NCBI GenBank assembly: GCA_002699145.1
Contig: PABK01000047.1
Location: 39,357-103,356 of the forward strand
Direction of reading: 5' to 3'
DNA: 64,000 bases
Source of the DNA: Halioglobus sp.
Lineage (GTDB): Bacteria; Pseudomonadota; Gammaproteobacteria; Pseudomonadales; Halieaceae
A model generated the notes under the pieces. The model saw only the letters and a program-made list of their open reading frames with translations, was not told the origin of the DNA and made no database searches. The translations under genes and the position numbers were made by a program. Positions 56,956-64,000 of the stretch are shown here, one piece after another (the first letter of the stretch is position 1; every line of letters begins with the position of its first letter).

Positions 56956-58122
56956 ATGAACCCCTTCGCACAGCGCCTGGGCGAGGCCCTGGCGCAGCGC
57001 CGCCGCGACAACCTGTACCGCGAGCGCCTCACCCTGGACAGCGCCCAGGGGCCGCAGGTGCGCGTGGACGGGCGCGACTACCTCAATTTCTGCAGCAACG
57101 ACTACCTCGGCCTGGCGGCGCACCCGCGGGTGGTGGCGCGGCTGCGCGCGGCGGCCGGCGAGTACGGCGTGGGCAGCGGCGCCTCACACCTGGTATGCGG
57201 GCACAGCGCGCCGCACGAGGAACTGGAGGAGGCGCTGGCGGATTTCACCGGGCGCCCCCGGGCGCTGCTCTACTCCAGCGGTTACATGGCCAATACGGGG
57301 GTGCTCACCAGCCTGTTGCGACGCGGCGACCACGTGTTCGAGGACCGCCTGAACCACGCCTCGCTGCTCGACGGCGGCCTGTTCAGCGGCGCGCGCTTCA
57401 AGCGCTTCGCGCACAACGACGTCGCCGCCCTGGAGGCCGGGCTAGACGCCGCCGGCGGTCCCAGCTTCGTGGTGGTGGACGGGGTGTTCAGCATGGACGG
57501 CGACAGTGCGCCCCTGGCCGCGCTGGCGCGGGCCTGCGCCGCGCGCGAGGCCTGGCTGATGGTGGACGACGCCCACGGCTTCGGCGTGCTCGGCGAACGC
57601 GGTGCCGGCAGCGTGGAAGTGGCGGGCCTGGATGACGCCGGGGTGCCGGTGCTGATGGCCACCCTGGGCAAGGCCCTGGGCACCGCCGGCGCCTTCGTCG
57701 CCGGGTCGCAGCTGTTGATCGAGGGCCTGATCCAGCACTCGCGCAACTACATCTATACGACCGCCCTGCCGCCGGCGCTGGCCGCCGCCAGCCTGGAAGC
57801 CCTGGCCCTGTTGCGCGAGGAGTCCTGGCGGCGCGAGCACCTGCGCGCGCTGATCGCGCGCTTCCGCCGTGGCGCCGGCCAGCTGGAGCTGCCGCTGATG
57901 GCGTCCGCCAGCCCCATCCAGCCGCTGCTGGCCGGCGACGCCGCGCGCGCCGTGGCCCTGGGCGAGGCCCTGCGCGAACGCGGCCTGCTGGTCGGCGCCA
58001 TCCGCCCGCCCACGGTGCCGCGCGGCACCGCGCGCCTGCGCATTACCCTCAGCGCCGCGCACAGCGAGGCGCAGGTGGACCGCCTGCTCGACGCGCTGGG
58101 GCACTGCTGGCCACGGCGATGA
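56956..58122 (+). CDS. bioF: 8-amino-7-oxononanoate synthase
   Basis: A 388-residue PLP enzyme condensing pimeloyl-ACP with alanine. It has [17 protein letters not shown] near 44-60, [20 protein letters not shown] near 71-90, the Asp/His pair in [14 protein letters not shown] near 203-216, and PLP lysine K239 in [14 protein letters not shown] chose ATG 56956 ([12 protein letters not shown]); the longer frame is inside bioB. Its stop overlaps the start of the fused bioHC gene. Confidence 0.96.
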   Translation: MNPFAQRLGEALAQRRRDNLYRERLTLDSAQGPQVRVDGRDYLNFCSNDYLGLAAHPRVVARLRAAAGEYGVGSGASHLVCGHSAPHEELEEALADFTGRPRALLYSSGYMANTGVLTSLLRRGDHVFEDRLNHASLLDGGLFSGARFKRFAHNDVAALEAGLDAAGGPSFVVVDGVFSMDGDSAPLAALARACAAREAWLMVDDAHGFGVLGERGAGSVEVAGLDDAGVPVLMATLGKALGTAGAFVAGSQLLIEGLIQHSRNYIYTTALPPALAAASLEALALLREESWRREHLRALIARFRRGAGQLELPLMASASPIQPLLAGDAARAVALGEALRERGLLVGAIRPPTVPRGTARLRITLSAAHSEAQVDRLLDALGHCWPRR

Positions 58123-59717
58123 CGGCGGCCACACACAGCGAAAGCCTGCGCGCCACCGGAGGCGCGCGCCAGGAACTGGTCCTGTTGCACGGCTGGGGCG
58201 GCAACCGCGAGGTGTGGCGCCCGCTGCTGGCGGCCCTGCGCCCCTGGGCGAACGTGACCCTGCTGGACATCCCCGGTTGCGCTCCCGGGGCCGCCGCGCC
58301 GGGCGTCTCCCTGGACGACGCTCTGGCGGCCATCCTCGACGCCGCACCGGCGCGGGCGGTGTACCTGGGCTTTTCCCTGGGCGGGCAACTGGCGCTGGAA
58401 CTGGCGCGCCGCGAGCCGGGCCGCGTGCTGGCCCTGGCGACCCTGTGCAGCAGCCCGCGCTTCCTCGCCGGGGATGACTGGCCGGGGATGTCCCCGCAGC
58501 AGTTCGACGCTTTTCGCGCGGCGCTGGCGTCCTGTCCCGGCGCCGCGGCGCGGCGTTTCGACAGCCTGCAGGCCGCCGGTTCGACGCGCCGCCGCGCCCT
58601 GTTGCGCGCCCTGGCCGGGCAACGCCGCGCCGCTGCCGACGCCTCCCTGCGCAGCGGCCTGGACTGGCTGTATCAGCTCGACCAGCGCGACGCCCTGGTC
58701 GGCCTGACACAGCCGCGGCTGCACCTGTTCGCCGCCGCCGATGAACTGGTGCCCGCCGCCGTGGCGGGCGCCCTGGCGCAGCGGGACGGCGGCGCCGGGC
58801 AGGTGCGCACACTGCCCGGCTGTGGCCACCTGGCGCCGCTGGAACAACCCGCGGCGGTGGCCGCCGAGCTCACCGGTTTTCTCACCTCACAGGGGCTGCT
58901 CGACGAGCCGCCGGCGGCGCCGGCGCCGATTCCCAAGGCCAGCGTCGCGGCCTCCTTCAGCCGCGCCGCCAGCGCCTACGACTCGGCGGCGCACCTGCAG
59001 CGGGAAGTGGGAAACGAACTGCTCGCGCGGCTCGACGGGCAGGCAGTAGAGCCGCGCACGGTACTCGACCTGGGCTGCGGCACCGGCTATTTCCAGCCCG
59101 CCCTGGCGGCGCGTTTTCCCGCCGCGCGACACCTGGGCCTGGACCTCGCCGAGGGCATGGTGGAGCACGCCCGGCGCCGTGGCAGTGGCGCCACCGGCTG
59201 GCTGGTGGGTGACGCCGAGGCCCTGCCGCTGGCCAGCGCCAGCATCGACCTGGTGTTCAGCAGCCTGGCCCTGCAGTGGTGCTACCGCCTGCCCCTGCTG
59301 TTCGCCGAAATCGCCAGGGTGCTTGCCCCCGGGGGTAAGTGTGTGTTCACTTCGTTAGGCCCCGGCACCCTCTCAGAACTGCGCCGGGCCTGGGCGCAAG
59401 TAGACGCCCACCAACATGTAAATACCTTTTTGCCCGCGCCTGATCTCGAGCAGGCGGCACGGGCGACGGCAGGGATAGACCTGCAACTGGAGGTATGTGA
59501 GTACCAGCTTACATACGCCCGGGTGCGCGACCTGCTGGGTGAATTGAAAGCGATAGGAGCGCACAATATGAACAGCGACCGGCGCGCCGGCCTGGCCGGG
59601 CGGCGGGCCCTGGAGGGCATGTTGCGCGCCTATGAGCGGGAGCGCCGCGACGGTGTGCTGCCGGCCACCTACGAGGTGTATTTCGGTGTGATCAGCAGGC
59701 AGGGGGAGGCGCCATGA
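58119..59717 (+). CDS. Fused BioH carboxylesterase and BioC methyltransferase
   Basis: A 532-residue fusion of two early biotin enzymes. Residues 1-258 are a BioH alpha/beta hydrolase: [10 protein letters not shown], nucleophile S86 in GFSLGG, D208 in AADELVP and H237 in GCGHLAP. A Pro/Ala linker (about 261-273) leads to Bio[22 protein letters not shown] motif [12 protein letters not shown] (315-326), and [20 protein letters not shown]. BioC methylates the malonyl carboxyl to start the pimelate chain, and BioH removes the methyl ester at the end. No stop or frameshift separates the halves. It overlaps bioF and bioD by 4 bp each. Confidence 0.93.
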   Translation: MTAATHSESLRATGGARQELVLLHGWGGNREVWRPLLAALRPWANVTLLDIPGCAPGAAAPGVSLDDALAAILDAAPARAVYLGFSLGGQLALELARREPGRVLALATLCSSPRFLAGDDWPGMSPQQFDAFRAALASCPGAAARRFDSLQAAGSTRRRALLRALAGQRRAAADASLRSGLDWLYQLDQRDALVGLTQPRLHLFAAADELVPAAVAGALAQRDGGAGQVRTLPGCGHLAPLEQPAAVAAELTGFLTSQGLLDEPPAAPAPIPKASVAASFSRAASAYDSAAHLQREVGNELLARLDGQAVEPRTVLDLGCGTGYFQPALAARFPAARHLGLDLAEGMVEHARRRGSGATGWLVGDAEALPLASASIDLVFSSLALQWCYRLPLLFAEIARVLAPGGKCVFTSLGPGTLSELRRAWAQVDAHQHVNTFLPAPDLEQAARATAGIDLQLEVCEYQLTYARVRDLLGELKAIGAHNMNSDRRAGLAGRRALEGMLRAYERERRDGVLPATYEVYFGVISRQGEAP

Positions 59718-60403
59718 GCAAGACATTTTTCGTCACGGGAACCGATACCGAGGTGGGCAAGACCGCGGTGAGCTGCGCCCTGCTGCGCGCCGCCGCGGGG
59801 CGCGGTTTGCGCACCGCTGCGGTCAAACCCGTGGCCGCCGGCTGCGACGCGCAGGGGCGCAACGAGGATGCCCTGGCCCTGTCCGCCTGCATGACCGAGA
59901 CCCTGCCCTACGCCCAAGTCAACCCCGTAGCCCTGCCCGACGCTGTGGCGCCGCACATCGCCGCGCGCCGCGCCGGGCGCCAGCTGCGCGTGGCGCAACT
60001 GGCCGGGCTGTGCCGCGGTGTCATGCTCGGCGGCGCCGACCTTGTGCTGGTGGAGGGCGCCGGCGGCTGGCGCGTGCCGGTAAACGAACGCGAGACCCTG
60101 GCGGACCTCGCCCGCGAGCTGCAGGCGCCGGTCATCCTGGTGGTGGGCATGCGCCTGGGCTGTATCAATCACGCGCTGCTCAGCGCCGAGGCGATCCGCG
60201 GCGACGGCCTGGCGCTGGCCGGCTGGGTGGCCAACCAGCCGGGGCCGCGCATGGCCTGCCACGAGGAGAACCTGGCCACCCTGCGCGAGTTGCTGCCGGC
60301 GCCGCTGCTGGGGGAGATCCCCCGCCTCGCGCCCTTCGATGCCCAGGAAGCGTCCGCCTGTGTCGATATCCAGGCGCTGTTGCCGGCGCGTACACAGGAC
60401 TGA
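59714..60403 (+). CDS. bioD: Dethiobiotin synthetase
   Basis: A 229-residue ATP-dependent carboxylase that closes the ureido ring of dethiobiotin. Walker A is GTDTEVGKTAVSCALLRAAA near 8-27, the substrate Lys/Thr motif VKPVAAGCD near 37, and VEGAGGWRVPVN near 113-124. The ATG overlaps the bioHC stop (ATGA). It ends the biotin operon; bioA is not in the window and must be elsewhere. Confidence 0.96.
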   Translation: MSKTFFVTGTDTEVGKTAVSCALLRAAAGRGLRTAAVKPVAAGCDAQGRNEDALALSACMTETLPYAQVNPVALPDAVAPHIAARRAGRQLRVAQLAGLCRGVMLGGADLVLVEGAGGWRVPVNERETLADLARELQAPVILVVGMRLGCINHALLSAEAIRGDGLALAGWVANQPGPRMACHEENLATLRELLPAPLLGEIPRLAPFDAQEASACVDIQALLPARTQD

Positions 60404-60429
60404 CAGGCGCATTCCTGGCGCCCGGGGCC

Positions 60430-60444
60430 TTACGCATGGCGTAA
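60430..60444. promoter_or_regulatory. Perfect palindrome TTACGC-ATG-GCGTAA
   Basis: A 6+3+6 bp inverted repeat, 26 bp after the bioD stop. A candidate promoter TTGACT (60453-60458), 16 bp, GAGAAT (60475-60480) lies just downstream, ahead of the acyl-CoA dehydrogenase gene. It could be a repressor operator; it does not match the FadR or PsrA consensus I know. Confidence 0.4.
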
Positions 60445-60557
60445 TTTGTCATTTGACTTCCGGGCGTTTTTGCGGAGAATGTGAGCGCTGAAAACATTGG
60501 CCACTGTCCGACCCCGACTGGCGGGGCGGCGCGGCCTGCATCTGAGAGGATATGACC

Positions 60558-62354
<1,797 letters not shown>

Positions 62355-62399
62355 CAACCGCATGCTGCGGGAGAGTCTAGTGACTTTCCTTTTTCCCCG

Positions 62400-62430
62400 G
62401 GGGAGAATGGCGACATTCTCCCCTTTTTTT
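62400..62430 (+). terminator. Rho-independent terminator after the acyl-CoA dehydrogenase gene
   Basis: Perfect 10-bp stem GGGGAGAATG (62400-62409) with CATTCTCCCC (62414-62423), loop GCGA, and seven T residues (62424-62430). Confidence 0.95.
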
Positions 62431-62452
62431 GGCCCCCGGCCCGAGCGCGGCG

Positions 62453-62680
62453 ATGGAAGACAAGCACACACAGGCACAACCCGACACGAGCGACCGTAGC
62501 TACCAGAACCGGCTGAACCCCGAAGACCAGAAGAAGGTCGACGAGTTTATCAGCAGCGGCATCAACTCGGTCGAACGCAAACCCTTCAAACCCATGCGCA
62601 TGATTCTCCTGCTCATCGGCGTGGTGATGGTGCTGAGTATTTTCAGCCAGCTGCTGGCGCGCTGGGCGGGGGTGTATTGA
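62453..62680 (+). CDS. DUF3094 small membrane protein
   Basis: A 75-residue protein with a polar N-terminus, the motif LNPEDQKKVDEFISSGINSV, then ERKPFKPMRM and one C-terminal membrane helix (about 50-68, ILLLIGVVMVLSIFSQLL). This matches the DUF3094 family of Pseudomonas-like bacteria, whose function is unknown. I chose ATG 62453 (MEDKHTQAQPDTS); an ATG 24 bp earlier overlaps the upstream terminator. The gene starts 22 bp after that terminator, so its promoter is probably inside or before the acyl-CoA dehydrogenase end. Confidence 0.8.
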   Translation: MEDKHTQAQPDTSDRSYQNRLNPEDQKKVDEFISSGINSVERKPFKPMRMILLLIGVVMVLSIFSQLLARWAGVY

Positions 62681-62717
62681 GTCCGCACAGGTCGCGGCGG
62701 CGCTGAGCGAGGCGGCC

Positions 62718-63740
62718 ATGGGCGAGGCCGGTGAACGTGCGCTGATCCTGCACATGGGGCGCCACAAGACCGGCACCTCCACCCTGCAGCGCTACCTGCT
62801 GCAGCAGCGCGCGCACCTGCGCGACCACGGCGTGGAGGCCAGCGCGGTGGGCGCGAAAAAGGACGGCCGCGCCAACAACCTGCTGGCGCGCGCCTGCAAC
62901 GACGAGATGGCCGCCGGGCATGCGCAGCGCCGCGAGGAATACCGGGCGGACCTCGCCGCCGAGTTCGCCGCCCTGGCCCCCGGGCAGCGCCTGCTGGTGA
63001 CCAGCGAGGGCTTCCAGAACGCCAACCCCGCGCACGTGGCGCGGCTGTTCCCGCGACCGCTGCAACTGGTGGTCTACCTGCGCGAGCAGTTCAGCTACCT
63101 GCTGTCTTCTTACTGCCAGATCGTGCACAACCAGGCGGTGAGCCTGGATGTGGCCGACTACGCCGCGCGCCATTTCGATGCCGACTACACCGCCTTCCTG
63201 GACGCCTGGGCGGCCGCCTTGCCGGACGCAAGCTGGACAGTGCGCGTGTACGATCGCGAACGCCTGCTCGGCGGCGACATCTGCCGCGACTTCATGCACG
63301 CCATCGGCCTGCCCTTCGCCGCGGCCGACACCACCGGCCGCGACGCGGACCAGAACCCCTCCATCGGCGGCGCGATCCTCGAGTTCAAGCGCCGCCTGAA
63401 CAGCACGCCCTTCGGCGACATCATCGCGCCGAAGGTGCTCTACCTGCTGCTGCAGGAAGTGGCCAGGGCCCACCCCGAACTGAACCGCGGCGTGCACTTC
63501 CCGGCGGAGCTGGCGCAGCAACTGCGCGCGCGCTACCGCGCCAGCAACGCCGCCCTGGCGCGGCGCTGGTTCGCCCCCGGCCAGGCGCTGTTCGAGTACC
63601 GCGAGGTGGCCCCGGTGGACCCGCAGATGCTCACCGCGCCGGCCCTGCAGCAGGTGGCGGCGGCGCTGGACGGGCAGCGCGAGGGGCTGGGCAGCGCCCT
63701 GGCCGGCCTGATGCGGGAGCGCGGCGCCTGGCCCGATTGA
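62718..63740 (+). CDS. Sulfotransferase-like P-loop protein
   Basis: A 340-residue protein whose N-terminus LILHMGRHKTGTSTLQRYL (about 9-27) matches the 5'-PAPS-binding loop of the sulfotransferase superfamily (GxxKTGTT-like). A second signature VVYLREQFSYLLSSYCQIV (about 118-136) resembles the 3'-phosphate-binding strand-turn-helix with a Ser. The remaining sequence is Ala/Arg-rich and helical with no further domain. The acceptor is unknown; no glycan or capsule genes lie nearby. It starts 37 bp after the DUF3094 stop. Confidence 0.72.
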   Translation: MGEAGERALILHMGRHKTGTSTLQRYLLQQRAHLRDHGVEASAVGAKKDGRANNLLARACNDEMAAGHAQRREEYRADLAAEFAALAPGQRLLVTSEGFQNANPAHVARLFPRPLQLVVYLREQFSYLLSSYCQIVHNQAVSLDVADYAARHFDADYTAFLDAWAAALPDASWTVRVYDRERLLGGDICRDFMHAIGLPFAAADTTGRDADQNPSIGGAILEFKRRLNSTPFGDIIAPKVLYLLLQEVARAHPELNRGVHFPAELAQQLRARYRASNAALARRWFAPGQALFEYREVAPVDPQMLTAPALQQVAAALDGQREGLGSALAGLMRERGAWPD

Positions 63741-63801
63741 CGGGGTTTACGCGGATTTGGTTCCGGCGGCGGCTTTTGGTATAGTTGCGCGCCTCAAATT
63801 T

Positions 63802-63878
63802 CGGTGTGTAGCGCAGCCTGGTAGCGCACTTCCTTCGGGAGGAAGGGGTCGGAGGTTCAAATCCTCTCACACCGACCA
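63802..63878 (+). tRNA. tRNA-Pro (anticodon CGG)
   Basis: A 77-nt cloverleaf. The acceptor stem CGGTGTG (63802-63808) pairs with CACACCG (63868-63874), followed by A and an encoded CCA. The anticodon stem CTTCC/GGAAG encloses loop TTCGGGA with anticodon CGG at 63836-63838, reading the proline codon CCG. The T loop GTTCAAATC is canonical. Confidence 0.97.
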
Positions 63879-64000
63879 AACACCCCCTCTCACAACTTTG
63901 CGGCTCTACCCAATTAACGGGGGATGGGCACTCATCCGTACCCGATTGATAATCCCGTCCCACCCACAGTGGGTCAGCACTCTCAACCGATAGTTCTCGA
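63879..64000. other. Sequence downstream of tRNA-Pro to the window end
   Basis: 122 bp with no gene I can support. GC content looks lower than in the body of the window and no terminator is obvious. The 3' ends of tRNA genes are common integration sites, but nothing here shows an integrase or a repeated tRNA fragment. Confidence 0.4.

Noticed and set aside
63631..63963. A minus-strand open frame containing [15 protein letters not shown]
   Set aside because: This is the well-known false protein read through the antisense of a tRNA-Pro gene.

Overview
The window is a dense stretch of chromosome from a high-GC gammaproteobacterium. Gene content and order look Pseudomonadales/Cellvibrionales-like. 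A marine Halieaceae-type organism is my best guess; this is inferred from gene order and protein style, not from a marker gene. Almost all of it is core metabolism or cell-envelope machinery. Several blocks keep the order I recall from Pseudomonas: tatCBA-hisE-hisI-ubiB-ubiJ-ubiE; DUF971-hslU-hslV-SPOR protein-argS-priA-rpmE-malic enzyme-ponA/pilMNOPQ-aroK-aroB-gltB-gltD-hemE; and bioB-bioF-bioHC-bioD-acyl-CoA dehydrogenase.

Layout. 1-1644: proton-translocating transhydrogenase pntAA-pntAB-pntB (pntB cut by the window edge). 1933-5872: a Rad3/XPD-type helicase and a FAN1-type nuclease in an overlapping pair. 6034-7970: NhaC antiporter coupled to a hotdog thioesterase. 8100-9338: hemerythrin protein with a histone-like Lys/Ala tail. 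9280-16255: a long minus-strand run, msbA-like ABC exporter, tat genes, hisEI and ubiquinone genes. 16256-16660: the only intergenic stretch over 300 bp, holding an unusual inverted-repeat element. 16661-23552: DUF971, HslUV, SPOR protein, ArgS, PriA. 23796-25442: rpmE and a short malic enzyme, followed by a second copy of the repeat element. 25663-33228: PBP1A divergent from the type IV pilus assembly operon pilMNOPQ. 33247-42040: aroK, aroB, gltBD, hemE. 42105-44475: cysE, a TrmB-like methyltransferase and a hexapeptide acyltransferase. 44555-47980: srkA coupled to modCBA. 48189-48956: a small lipoprotein and a DUF4332 protein. 49106-53179: a three-gene signalling operon (OmpR-type regulator, LysM-FecR exported protein, CHASE2 histidine kinase). 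53438-55005: mscL and a repeat-containing lipoprotein. 55059-60403: comF divergent from the biotin operon, which contains a BioH-BioC fusion. 60558-63878: acyl-CoA dehydrogenase, DUF3094, a sulfotransferase-like protein and tRNA-Pro(CGG).

The most unusual observations are: (1) two copies of a repeat with a conserved core of about 72 bp and 26-27 bp arms whose sequence differs between copies while complementarity is kept; (2) the CHASE2/FecR-LysM/response-regulator operon, flanked by three TGTAA-N6-TGTAA direct repeats that may be its operators and would link it to mscL and a 23-residue-repeat lipoprotein; (3) a histone-tail/hemerythrin fusion; (4) a FAN1 nuclease/XPD-like helicase pair; (5) a BioH-BioC fusion under a recognisable BirA-type operator. 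Start codons were reassigned from Shine-Dalgarno position, overlap with neighbours or family N-termini wherever the longest reading frame was clearly too long.
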